NCBI GenBank assembly: GCA_017445435.1
Contig: JAFSUE010000275.1
Coordinates: 1 to 6,532, forward strand
DNA length: 6,532 bases
Source: Selenomonadaceae bacterium
GTDB lineage: Bacteria; Bacillota; Negativicutes; Selenomonadales; Selenomonadaceae
Reading direction: 5' to 3'
Both the position numbers and the translations under genes were made by a program. The notes beneath the pieces are model-generated. The model saw only the letters and a list, made by a program, of their open reading frames with translations. It was not told the DNA's origin and made no database searches. The stretch's first letter is position 1. The number at the start of each line of letters is the position of its first letter. This document shows, one piece after another, positions 1-6,037 of this stretch.

Positions 1-1
1 C

Positions 2-1360
2 GGCGCTGAACAAAACACCCACACTTGCCCAGTTTGTTTAGGACTGCCAGGCGTCTTGCCGACCATTAACAGAAAAGTTGTTGAGTTCGCAATTAAGGCT
101 GGACTTGCTACAAATTGTAAAATTAATCGCTACAGCAAATTTGACAGAAAAAATTATTACTATCCCGACCTTCCAAAAAATTGGCAAACTTCCCAGTACG
201 ACTTGCCGATAGCTTATGAAGGACACGTCGATATTGAAGTTGACGGCGTGAAAAAAACTATTCGCTTGACGCGAATTCATATGGAGGAGGACGCGGGAAA
301 GCTTGTTCACTCTGGCACGACGATTAAAGATTCTGCAACTTCCAACGTCGATTATAACCGAACTGGCGTTCCGCTGATTGAAATCGTTTCTGAACCCGAT
401 ATGCGCTCTGCCGCTGAAGCTCGCGCCTATATGGAGAAAATTAAATCCATTCTTGAATATATTGACGTTTCAAATTGCCGTATGGAAGAAGGCAACCTCC
501 GCGCAGATATTAATGTTTCACTGCGTCCCGTCGGCAGTGACAAACTTGGTACGCGGACTGAAATGAAAAATATAAATTCCTTTAAAGCGCTTGAAGACGC
601 GATTAACTATGAAATTGAGCGTCAAGCTGACGTTTTGGACGACGGCGGAAAAATTATTCAAGAGACACGCACTTGGAATCCTGAAAAAGGTATCACTCAA
701 TCAATGCGTTCAAAGGAAGATGCCCACGATTATAGATATATGCCTGAACCAGATTTGCCGCCGATTGTTACGACTGATGAAGAAATTGAGGCGTTCAGAA
801 AATCTTTACCAGAACTTCCTGACGCTCGCCGCGCACGTCTTATAAAAAATTTTGGCTTGTCCGAATACGACGCAGGAATTATAACAAGTTCCCGCGCAAT
901 GGCTGAATACTTCGACGCCGTCGTAAATTTCGGCGCTGACGCAAAACTTGCCGCTAACTGGATGATGAGTGACCTTTCAAAAAATCTTAATGCGGACGGT
1001 TTGACGATTGAAAATTCACCTGTCGACGCTAAACGCCTTGCCGAAATGATTCAGCTGATTCAAAAGGGAACTATCAGCGGCAAAATTGCTAAAACTGTTT
1101 TTGCGGAAATGTGGAAGTCTGCCGATTCACCAGAAAAAATTGTCAAAGATAAAGGCTTGGTACAAATTACTGATACGGGCGCGATTGAAAGCGTTGTCGC
1201 TGAAGTTATCGCGAAAAATCCTAAAGCTGTTGAAGAATACCGCGCAGGTAAGAAAAAAGCTATTGGCGCACTTGTCGGGCAAGTTATGAAGTTGACGAAG
1301 GGCAAGGCTAATCCTCAACTTGTCAATCAGTTACTGGCGAAAAATTTGGAGCAAGCGTAA
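2..1360 (+). CDS. gatB: Aspartyl/glutamyl-tRNA(Asn/Gln) amidotransferase subunit B (5'-partial)
   Basis: GatB is the tRNA-binding subunit of the cytoplasmic GatCAB complex, which converts Glu-tRNA(Gln) and Asp-tRNA(Asn) to Gln- and Asn-tRNA. The frame is open from base 2, and family sequence is readable before the first in-frame TTG at 56 (GAEQNTHTCPVCLGLPG), so the true start lies left of the window. About 452 residues are visible against a usual length near 475-480, so roughly 25 are missing. Visible landmarks are the CxxC of the conserved cysteine cluster (nt 26-37), FDRKNYYYPDLPK, the cradle-domain motif RIHMEEDAGKL (nt 272-304), DYNRTGVPLIEIVSEPD, GNLRADINVSLRP, TRTEMKNINSF, and TRTWNPEKG. 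The C-terminal third is the helical plus YqeY-like tail domain (GTISGKIAK, then KGKANPQLVNQLL near the end), which contacts the tRNA body. gatC and gatA are often upstream, but that is outside the window. rnhA follows after 6 bp, which suggests co-transcription. Nothing looks damaged. Confidence 0.98.
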   Translation, partial: GAEQNTHTCPVCLGLPGVLPTINRKVVEFAIKAGLATNCKINRYSKFDRKNYYYPDLPKNWQTSQYDLPIAYEGHVDIEVDGVKKTIRLTRIHMEEDAGKLVHSGTTIKDSATSNVDYNRTGVPLIEIVSEPDMRSAAEARAYMEKIKSILEYIDVSNCRMEEGNLRADINVSLRPVGSDKLGTRTEMKNINSFKALEDAINYEIERQADVLDDGGKIIQETRTWNPEKGITQSMRSKEDAHDYRYMPEPDLPPIVTTDEEIEAFRKSLPELPDARRARLIKNFGLSEYDAGIITSSRAMAEYFDAVVNFGADAKLAANWMMSDLSKNLNADGLTIENSPVDAKRLAEMIQLIQKGTISGKIAKTVFAEMWKSADSPEKIVKDKGLVQITDTGAIESVVAEVIAKNPKAVEEYRAGKKKAIGALVGQVMKLTKGKANPQLVNQLLAKNLEQA

Positions 1361-1366
1361 AAGATT

Positions 1367-1816
1367 ATGAGTAATTTTAAAATTTATACTGACGGCTCTT
1401 GCTTAGGAAATCCTGGCGCTGGCGGTTACGCGGCAATTATTCTTAACGAATTTGGACAAAGTGAAAAAATTTGTGGCGGCGAATCGTACACGACAAATAA
1501 TCGAATGGAACTTATGGCGGCGATTGTCGCGTTGAAAAAAATTTCTAACGGCGATAGCGCGGAACTTTTCACGGACAGTAGCTATTTGCGAAATGCCTTC
1601 ACGCAAAATTGGCTGGCGAATTGGAAACGACGCGGTTGGATTTTGTCCAATGGAAAAAGCGTCAAGAATCAAGATTTATGGATGACGCTTGACGCTTTAA
1701 TTTCCAGTCGCGAAGTAAATTTTAATTGGGTACGCGCACATACTGGTGACACGTACAACGAACTTTGTGACAAGCTTGCACGAAGTACAGCCGAAAGTTT
1801 TCAGTCAAAATTTTAA
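1367..1816 (+). CDS. rnhA: Ribonuclease HI
   Basis: RNase HI is an endonuclease that cuts the RNA strand of RNA-DNA hybrids (R-loops, primer remnants) in the cytoplasm using two metal ions. The 149-aa product matches the usual length of about 150-155. All catalytic residues are visible: D9 in YTDGSCLGNPG, E48 in NNRMELMAAI, D70 in LFTDSSYL, and H125 with D135 in RAHTGDTYNELCDKLAR. The basic, Trp-rich stretch around residues 82-100 (NWLANWKRRGWILSNGKSVK) matches the substrate-binding handle of E. coli-type enzymes, so this is the bacterial HI type rather than the HII type. The ATG is 6 bp after the gatB stop. The closest Shine-Dalgarno-like GGAG (1348-1351) lies inside the gatB end and is rather far (15 nt) from the ATG, so translation may depend partly on coupling to gatB. 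It ends 203 bp from the convergent galM gene. Confidence 0.97.
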   Translation: MSNFKIYTDGSCLGNPGAGGYAAIILNEFGQSEKICGGESYTTNNRMELMAAIVALKKISNGDSAELFTDSSYLRNAFTQNWLANWKRRGWILSNGKSVKNQDLWMTLDALISSREVNFNWVRAHTGDTYNELCDKLARSTAESFQSKF

Positions 1817-1842
1817 TAGTTGATAGGTGGAGTTGAATAACT

Positions 1843-1870
1843 AAGTAAAAAATTCAAAGTAAAAAATTGA
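1843..1870. repeat. 14-bp tandem duplication
   Basis: Two adjacent 14-bp units, AAGTAAAAAATTCA at 1843-1856 and AAGTAAAAAATTGA at 1857-1870, differ at one base (C/G). It is a simple AT-rich duplication just downstream of rnhA. No function is evident. Confidence 0.8.
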
Positions 1871-1890
1871 GGTAATGAGCGGCATTTCAG

Positions 1891-1914
1891 CGCCTTGCGG
1901 AGTGGAACGCGGCG
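1891..1914. other. GC-rich imperfect hairpin in an AT-rich spacer
   Basis: CGCC (1891-1894) can pair with GGCG (1911-1914) and GCG (1897-1899) with CGC (1908-1910), with a TT bulge and an 8-nt loop. It is part of a conspicuously GC-rich block (about 1876-1915) in an otherwise AT-rich gap. It could be a weak transcription terminator for the convergent genes or part of a dispersed intergenic repeat. No U-tract directly follows it on either strand, so the terminator reading is weak. Confidence 0.35.
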
Positions 1915-1924
1915 AACATTTTAA

Positions 1925-1963
1925 ACTACTCACTACTACCTACTGACTACTGACTACTAACTA
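1925..1963. repeat. 7-bp tandem repeat array (ACTACTG-like)
   Basis: Five heptamers, ACTACTC, ACTACTA, CCTACTG, ACTACTG and ACTACTA, are followed by a partial ACTA. Because 7 is not a multiple of 3, the stops inside the unit cycle through the frames. The plus strand has TGA at 1944 and 1951 and TAA at 1958, one in each frame. The minus strand has TAG (CTA on plus) at 1926, 1933 and 1940, again one in each frame. The array therefore blocks all six reading frames between the convergent genes. Confidence 0.85.
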
Positions 1964-2019
1964 AATTTGCGCCAAAAGAAAAGAAGTTTAATAAAAAATT
2001 AAAAATTATTCAACATTAC

Positions 2020-3009
2020 CTAAATTTTTTGCAGTTTAAAAATAGTTTTTGAAGTTTGAGTTTCACCCGCTTTTAAAATCGGTTTATCAAAGTTCGGCAA
2101 ATTTATTGCGTTGGGGTAAAATTGAGATTCAAGCGCAAAACCGCTACGTACATTTTCAAGCCAATTCCCCGCGTAAAATTGCAAGCCGCCTTGCGTAGTG
2201 AAAACGTCAAGCGCAATTTTAGATTCAGCCGCTTCAGCGTGAGCGGCTTTTTTCATTTCGTCGAACTTTCCAACGCAAAAATTGTGATCGTAGCCGTGAC
2301 CAAAATTCAATTCGTCGAAGTCGTCATCAATGTGAGCGCCAATCTCCTGTAGCTGTCTTAAATCCATAGGCGTATTGTCAACAGATAAAATTCTGCCGTC
2401 GGGAACTGATTCAGCATTCGCCCAAGTGTACGAATCAGCGAAGATTTGAATTTTCTGCCGCAAAATATTTCCGCCGCCGTCCAAATTAAAGTACGTGTGA
2501 TTCGTCAAGTTGCAAAGTGTGTCGGCGTCCGAAGTTGCCGTGTAGGAAATTTCAAGCGCGTTATCGTCCGTCAAATTGTAAATCGCAGTGACTTTAATGT
2601 TGCCAGGATAGCCGCCCTCACCGTCTGGACTTTCAACCGTCATTTTCAAGCCAGCGTCAGTAATTTCAGCCGCCCAAATTTTTCTTTCAAAACCGTTAAA
2701 GCCGCCGTGCAAATGATTTTTGCCATTATCATTTTTATCAAGCTGATAAACTTTGCCGTTCAACTCAAATTTAGCGCCGCCGATACGATTAGCGCAACGC
2801 CCAACAATCGCGCCTTTGTACGCAGAATCTTTTTCGTAAGCGGCAATATTATCGTAGCCAAGCACAACGTCAACGCCGCCGAAAATCCAACTTGTAAGTC
2901 GTGCGCCGTAAGTTATAATTTTCGCCGTCGTGCCGCTGGAATTTTTCAATTCGTAGCAGTCAACGTTCCTGCCGTCAGCCGTCGTACCGAAAAAATTTTT
3001 TGTTATCAT
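2020..3009 (-). CDS. galM: Aldose 1-epimerase (galactose mutarotase)
   Basis: This enzyme interconverts the alpha and beta anomers of aldoses, typically galactose or glucose, in the cytoplasm. It supplies alpha-D-galactose to galactokinase after beta-galactoside hydrolysis. The 329-aa length is at the family norm, and no signal peptide is visible. Family landmarks appear in order: YGARLTSW (34-41), GRCANRIGGAKF (70-81) with R71, NHLHGG with H101, NHTYFNL with catalytic-acid H171, the GYDHNF motif with D241, and LESQFYPNAINLPNF with the general base E294. The ATG follows the alpha-galactosidase stop codon with no intervening base, and its ribosome site (AAGGTGAG, 3013-3020) lies in the last codons of that gene. 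It is probably expressed by translational coupling from the lacZ/alpha-galactosidase transcript. Preference among sugars cannot be read from the sequence. Confidence 0.95.
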   Translation of the reverse strand: MITKNFFGTTADGRNVDCYELKNSSGTTAKIITYGARLTSWIFGGVDVVLGYDNIAAYEKDSAYKGAIVGRCANRIGGAKFELNGKVYQLDKNDNGKNHLHGGFNGFERKIWAAEITDAGLKMTVESPDGEGGYPGNIKVTAIYNLTDDNALEISYTATSDADTLCNLTNHTYFNLDGGGNILRQKIQIFADSYTWANAESVPDGRILSVDNTPMDLRQLQEIGAHIDDDFDELNFGHGYDHNFCVGKFDEMKKAAHAEAAESKIALDVFTTQGGLQFYAGNWLENVRSGFALESQFYPNAINLPNFDKPILKAGETQTSKTIFKLQKI

Positions 3010-5232
3010 TTACTCACCTTCAAACACCCACATATACGCCGCAAAATCTGTTTCAATTTTTTCAACGGCAATTCCCGCGAACATCAATTCATCACCATAG
3101 AAAGTTTTTTCGTCGAAGGAAATTTTTTGAGGTCCACCGTCAACGCCCAACTTTTTCGGCGGCAAATATTTTTTCAGCTTGTACGCTTTATCGGCGTCAA
3201 GTCCAGCCAATTTTAAAATTCTCACAGGCTCGGCAGGTTTCGACAAAACTTTAAAGTACATCACAACAACCCTTGAATCGTCGGTGAATTGCCAAGCGTA
3301 TTCGTTGCCGTCTTTGTCGCCAGTCAAAAGGCGCGTAAACTTGCCAAGCTGAATTGTCGGGCGAATTTCTTTGTAAAGTTCGACGTAAGTTTTGACTTCA
3401 GCTTTTTCATTTTCGGTAAATTTTGTAATATCAAGTTCAAAGCCATAAGTTCCAGCGTAAGCTACAAAATTTCGCATTTGAAAAGTTGTCACGCGTCCAA
3501 CTTGATGATTCGGCGTAACTGAAACGTGGGCGCCTTGTGAAATAATTGGGAAGGCTAAGCCAGTGCCAGCTTGAATTGAAAGGCGGCAAACTGCGTCGGT
3601 ATCGTCACTCGTCCAAGTTTGCGGCATATAGTACAAAATTCCCGCGTCGAAACGTCCGCCACCGCCACTGCAACTTTCAAATAAAATCTGCGGAAATTCC
3701 GTCGTCAACTTATCCATAATTTCATACAGCCCAAGCATATATCTATGTTGAGTTTCAAGTTGACGCTCCGCAGGAAGTTTCGCGCTGAAAGATTCTGTCA
3801 TATGCCGATTCATATCCCATTTAACGTAGTCAATCTGCGCGGCGGAAAAAACTTTGCGCATTGCGTCTAAAACGTATTCGCGGACATCTTCACGCGACAA
3901 ATCTAAAATAAGCTGATGACGCCCAAAGCTCGGCTTATAATTCGGCACGTGCAAAATCCAATCTGGATGCGCTCGATAAAGTTCACTGTCAACGTTCGTC
4001 ATTTCAGGTTCAACCCAAATTCCAAACTTCAAGCCGCGTTTGTGAACTTCATCAGCTAAACCCTTCAAGCCGCGCGGAAGTTTTTCAGTATTGACAAACC
4101 AATCACCAAGCGACGAATTATCATCATTGCGCTTGCCAAACCAGCCGTCGTCTAAAACTAAAAGTTCCAAGCCCAAATCTTTCGCGCAGTCGGCAAGGGA
4201 AATAATTTTTTCTTCATTGAAGTCAAAATACGTAGCTTCCCAGTTGTTCACAAGAATAGGTCGAACTTTATCTTTGAACTGTCCGCGCATAAGGTGTTCA
4301 CGATAAAATCTGTGATAGCCCTGCGATAATCCGTTCAAGCCGTCCGCAGAAAAATTCAGTGCAACTTCAGGCGTTTGAAATTCTTCATTCGGTTCAAGCG
4401 TCCAACTAAAAGTGTCAGGATTTAAGCCGATAACAAGCCGCGTCGTTCCGAATTGCTCCGCCTCAACTTTCGCCGCAAAACTGCCGCTGTAAATCAAACT
4501 TGCCGCGTAAACTTCGCCAGTAAATTCAGTAGTCGTCGGTCTTGCCAGCGCGATAAATGGTGAATGTTGATGAGAACTTGCGCCGCGTGTCGAAGAAATT
4601 TCAAAAATGCCGCGTTGAACTTTATGGCGCTGAATGGTACGTTCCGCCGCGTGTCCGCCGTACAAATTGATAATGTCAAAATCGTTGTCGTTGAAGTCAA
4701 TCGACGCACTAGCCGCGTGTTGAATTTTAATTTTTTCGTCGCCAGTGTTTACAAATTTTGCCGACCGCGCTAAAACTGGCGAATCTTCAAAAATCGTGTA
4801 GCTTAAGTAAACCGTGAAATTTTTGCAAGCGTCAACAAGTTCAACTTCCAACGTTTGACCGCCGCCAAAACTTGCTGGCAGACCTTTTAACGCGGGCTTG
4901 CCGTCAATAATTTTGTACGACGAATAATTCAGCTCAGAAATGTTTGTACCGTTTTCAAGTTCGACGGTGTACGCAGGGATTCTAAAATCAGTGTGACCGC
5001 GTACAGGATATTCCTGCGGCACAACGTCAAGTGAAAATGTACGTTCATTTTCAAAATCTGCAAGCTGACCGCTAAAGCCGCGATCAATTTTTTGCAACGG
5101 TGCAGAGTCGCGAAATTCACGCAACGGACGCCCCCAGTAACGGTGAAGTAAATATTTTCCGCGCGAAATTTCAATTACGTAGCTGAAAAATTTGTTGCGC
5201 AGATGAAAACTCTGATTTTCAAAAATAATCAT
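3010..5232 (-). CDS. galA: Alpha-galactosidase, GH36 (native 740-aa form from internal ATG)
   Basis: This enzyme hydrolyses terminal alpha-1,6-galactosyl residues (melibiose, raffinose-family sugars) by a retaining mechanism, probably in the cytoplasm because no signal peptide is visible. The 740 aa match bacterial GH36 enzymes of about 730-750. An N-terminal beta-supersandwich domain (about 1-285) is followed by the TIM barrel (about 290-625) with LLVLDDGWFGKRNDD (357-371), GIWVEPEM (404-411), nucleophile D473 in YVKWDMNRH, ESCSGGGGRFD (519-529), and the acid/base D543 in TWTSDDTDA. GAHVSVTPNHQ (567-577) closes the barrel region, and a C-terminal beta domain follows (about 645-735). I prefer the ATG at 5232-5230 because AAGGAGAA lies 7-8 nt upstream and the family N-terminus begins there. 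The frame remains open further upstream through a GIY-YIG/NUMOD3 module. The gene symbol is a conventional name. GH36 members can differ in substrate, so alpha-galactosidase is likely rather than proven. Confidence 0.93.
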   Translation of the reverse strand: MIIFENQSFHLRNKFFSYVIEISRGKYLLHRYWGRPLREFRDSAPLQKIDRGFSGQLADFENERTFSLDVVPQEYPVRGHTDFRIPAYTVELENGTNISELNYSSYKIIDGKPALKGLPASFGGGQTLEVELVDACKNFTVYLSYTIFEDSPVLARSAKFVNTGDEKIKIQHAASASIDFNDNDFDIINLYGGHAAERTIQRHKVQRGIFEISSTRGASSHQHSPFIALARPTTTEFTGEVYAASLIYSGSFAAKVEAEQFGTTRLVIGLNPDTFSWTLEPNEEFQTPEVALNFSADGLNGLSQGYHRFYREHLMRGQFKDKVRPILVNNWEATYFDFNEEKIISLADCAKDLGLELLVLDDGWFGKRNDDNSSLGDWFVNTEKLPRGLKGLADEVHKRGLKFGIWVEPEMTNVDSELYRAHPDWILHVPNYKPSFGRHQLILDLSREDVREYVLDAMRKVFSAAQIDYVKWDMNRHMTESFSAKLPAERQLETQHRYMLGLYEIMDKLTTEFPQILFESCSGGGGRFDAGILYYMPQTWTSDDTDAVCRLSIQAGTGLAFPIISQGAHVSVTPNHQVGRVTTFQMRNFVAYAGTYGFELDITKFTENEKAEVKTYVELYKEIRPTIQLGKFTRLLTGDKDGNEYAWQFTDDSRVVVMYFKVLSKPAEPVRILKLAGLDADKAYKLKKYLPPKKLGVDGGPQKISFDEKTFYGDELMFAGIAVEKIETDFAAYMWVFEGE

Positions 5233-5985
5233 TAAAACTTCTCCTTTCTGCAATATCCTTTTTATAGCATTATTGGTTTTTAACGTATTAGAAATTTTTT
5301 TGCGTGTTTCGGCAGATAAAGGCTTACCATAATTGCCGTTTTTTTCTCCACGATTGGCTTCAGAAATTTTAGCTTTTGTTTCTTCTGATGTCTTATGTCC
5401 TTTCAGTGCTAATGATCTTTTAGCACAGGTCTCCGTAGACGTTTTTTGACCAGTTCGACTTTTATTACCTATTCCATTTTTATTGTCTTGCATAGCGATA
5501 GAAAGTTTTTTGCGCGTCTCTTCAGAAGGATTTCTTTTGGCTACACCCATTTTAGCTTTTGTTTCTTCTGAGTGATGTTTTCCTTTCCACGAAGGAGGTT
5601 TAATTCCGTTGGCTTTTCTAGTTGCAGACATTTTAGCACGCGTTTCATCACTATGCTTAAACCCTTTACTGCCACTTCCGCCGTCAGCTAAATTGTAGCC
5701 GTTGGGTATCTTTGTATTTAACTTGGCAATCCAAAAAATTTCGCGCTCGTCAAGCTGTTCACGCGTTGCGCATTCTTCAAGAACTTCGACAGAAAAATTT
5801 TTCCAGCCATACTTTTGAATAGCTTTATCAACAATAAGTATTTTACCGCATTTATGTTGACTAAGACGATCATTTAACTTTTGAATAGTTTGACCGACAT
5901 ACTTTTTGCCGTTGATTAAGTTGGTAATGCAGTAAATCACGCCGTAAGGTTGACTTTCAGCGTCAGAATTGGTAACATTATCCAT
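3010..5985 (-). CDS. GIY-YIG/NUMOD3 nuclease module fused in frame to GH36 alpha-galactosidase (991 codons)
   Basis: A single uninterrupted frame encodes two unrelated proteins end to end. Residues 1-251 are a GIY-YIG homing-endonuclease-type domain with a NUMOD3-repeat tail. Residues 252-991 are a complete GH36 alpha-galactosidase. The first ATG (5985) has a strong ribosome site (GGAGGAGG, 5996-6003, 10-nt spacing) and a near-consensus promoter upstream, so the long product should be translatable. The GH36 N-terminus (MIIFENQSFHLRNKFFSYVIEI) is where unfused family members begin, and the usual ribosome site precedes it, so the fusion looks like a secondary event: a mobile endonuclease frame inserted directly upstream that lost its stop. 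Whether the cell makes the fusion, the short form or both cannot be told from sequence. An alternative explanation is a base error hiding a stop near 5230-5290. Co-directional galM follows immediately. Confidence 0.8.
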   Translation of the reverse strand: MDNVTNSDAESQPYGVIYCITNLINGKKYVGQTIQKLNDRLSQHKCGKILIVDKAIQKYGWKNFSVEVLEECATREQLDEREIFWIAKLNTKIPNGYNLADGGSGSKGFKHSDETRAKMSATRKANGIKPPSWKGKHHSEETKAKMGVAKRNPSEETRKKLSIAMQDNKNGIGNKSRTGQKTSTETCAKRSLALKGHKTSEETKAKISEANRGEKNGNYGKPLSAETRKKISNTLKTNNAIKRILQKGEVLMIIFENQSFHLRNKFFSYVIEISRGKYLLHRYWGRPLREFRDSAPLQKIDRGFSGQLADFENERTFSLDVVPQEYPVRGHTDFRIPAYTVELENGTNISELNYSSYKIIDGKPALKGLPASFGGGQTLEVELVDACKNFTVYLSYTIFEDSPVLARSAKFVNTGDEKIKIQHAASASIDFNDNDFDIINLYGGHAAERTIQRHKVQRGIFEISSTRGASSHQHSPFIALARPTTTEFTGEVYAASLIYSGSFAAKVEAEQFGTTRLVIGLNPDTFSWTLEPNEEFQTPEVALNFSADGLNGLSQGYHRFYREHLMRGQFKDKVRPILVNNWEATYFDFNEEKIISLADCAKDLGLELLVLDDGWFGKRNDDNSSLGDWFVNTEKLPRGLKGLADEVHKRGLKFGIWVEPEMTNVDSELYRAHPDWILHVPNYKPSFGRHQLILDLSREDVREYVLDAMRKVFSAAQIDYVKWDMNRHMTESFSAKLPAERQLETQHRYMLGLYEIMDKLTTEFPQILFESCSGGGGRFDAGILYYMPQTWTSDDTDAVCRLSIQAGTGLAFPIISQGAHVSVTPNHQVGRVTTFQMRNFVAYAGTYGFELDITKFTENEKAEVKTYVELYKEIRPTIQLGKFTRLLTGDKDGNEYAWQFTDDSRVVVMYFKVLSKPAEPVRILKLAGLDADKAYKLKKYLPPKKLGVDGGPQKISFDEKTFYGDELMFAGIAVEKIETDFAAYMWVFEGE
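3013..3020 (-). promoter_or_regulatory. galM ribosome binding site inside the alpha-galactosidase 3' end
   Basis: AAGGTGAG on the minus strand lies within the codons for the final GlyGlu of the upstream gene, just before TAA-ATG. The stop and start codons are contiguous, which supports re-initiation or coupled translation of galM. Confidence 0.75.
5239..5246 (-). promoter_or_regulatory. Internal Shine-Dalgarno for the alpha-galactosidase start
   Basis: AAGGAGAA on the minus strand, 8 nt from its core AGGAG to the ATG at 5232, is a near-ideal ribosome site. It is embedded in the nuclease reading frame, where the same bases encode the QKGEVL stretch before Met252. This is the main evidence that the GH36 gene once began, and may still begin, at this ATG. 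Confidence 0.8.
5261..5269 (-). promoter_or_regulatory. Possible extended -10 promoter element for the alpha-galactosidase
   Basis: TGCTATAAA on the minus strand fits an extended -10 (TGnTATAAT), and it would start RNA about 10 nt before the internal ribosome site. No good -35 hexamer is present 16-18 bp upstream. It could be the remnant of the gene's own promoter or chance in AT-rich sequence. Confidence 0.35.
5366..5571 (-). repeat. Exact 23-bp direct repeat within NUMOD3 repeats
   Basis: The same 23 bases occur at 5366-5388 and 5549-5571, each encoding the EETKAK core of a NUMOD3 repeat (repeats 5 and 2). The other repeats are similar in protein but diverged in DNA. The identity suggests recent duplication or gene conversion among repeat units. 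Confidence 0.8.
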
Positions 5986-5995
5986 AAAACAAATT

Positions 5996-6003
5996 CCTCC
6001 TCC
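5996..6003 (-). promoter_or_regulatory. Ribosome binding site for the nuclease-fusion start
   Basis: GGAGGAGG on the minus strand lies 10 nt before the ATG at 5985. It is a strong, purine-only Shine-Dalgarno and supports the choice of this start for the 991-codon frame. It directly abuts the inner arm of the 9-bp inverted repeat at 6004-6012. Confidence 0.8.
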
Positions 6004-6037
6004 AAAATCTAGGTAGTTTAATTCACAACTAGATTTT
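6004..6037. promoter_or_regulatory. 9-bp perfect inverted repeat, candidate operator or leader hairpin
   Basis: AAAATCTAG (6004-6012) and CTAGATTTT (6029-6037) are exact reverse complements separated by 16 bp. On the minus strand one arm overlaps the -10 hexamer of the promoter and the other lies just before the ribosome site. This is a good position for a repressor, and it can also form a hairpin in transcripts reading through from lacZ. The regulator is not identifiable. Confidence 0.55.

Larger units (their letters stand above)
1817..2019. other. Convergent intergenic region between rnhA and galM
   Basis: These 203 bp separate the two convergent genes. They contain a 14-bp tandem pair, a GC-rich imperfect hairpin, a heptamer tandem array and an A/T-rich stretch next to galM. 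I see no classical hairpin followed by a U-run for either gene. The only small frame with an ATG (1875-1946, 23 codons) has its GAGG only a few bases from the ATG, and its end is built from the repeat array, so I do not call it a gene. Confidence 0.7.
5233..5985 (-). mobile_element. GIY-YIG homing-endonuclease module with NUMOD3 repeats, lacking a stop
   Basis: GIY-YIG proteins with NUMOD3 DNA-binding repeats are site-specific endonucleases, often selfish and usually in introns, phages or intergenic sites. Residues 14-105 carry the catalytic fold: YGVIYCITN (Y14, Y18) and KYVGQT (Y29, G31), R40 in LNDRLSQH, the likely metal-binding E82 in EREIFWI, and PNGYNLADGG (94-103). From about 108 to 238 there are six NUMOD3-like repeats built on SxETxxKxS (starting near 112, 139, 154, 183, 200 and 224). 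The active-site residues look intact. By eye, alanine codons here favour GCT/GCA, whereas the flanking galactosidase and galM favour GCC/GCG, which fits acquisition by transfer. No group I intron core is visible, and the flanks are too short to hold one, so it appears free-standing. The exact element ends are unknown. The bounds given are the nuclease reading frame up to the GH36 start. Confidence 0.88.

Noticed and set aside
56..58. TTG as the start of gatB
   Set aside because: Conserved GatB residues, including the CxxC motif, are encoded in frame upstream of it to the window edge, so the gene begins outside.
1875..1946. Small plus-strand ORF of 23 codons after rnhA
   Set aside because: The GAGG is too close to the ATG, the 3' end is made of the heptamer repeat, and the peptide has no recognisable feature.
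1980..2019. Rho-independent terminator for galM
   Set aside because: The region is A/T-rich with T-runs on the minus strand, but no GC stem precedes them.
2446..3216. A 256-codon open frame on the plus strand
   Set aside because: It lies antisense across galM and the 3' end of the alpha-galactosidase, its translation is low-complexity and basic with no family motif, and it is explained by the base composition of the real genes.
5233..5985. Intein with an embedded endonuclease
   Set aside because: No N-terminal Cys/Ser splice block or C-terminal His-Asn block is visible, and there is no N-extein before the GIY-YIG domain.
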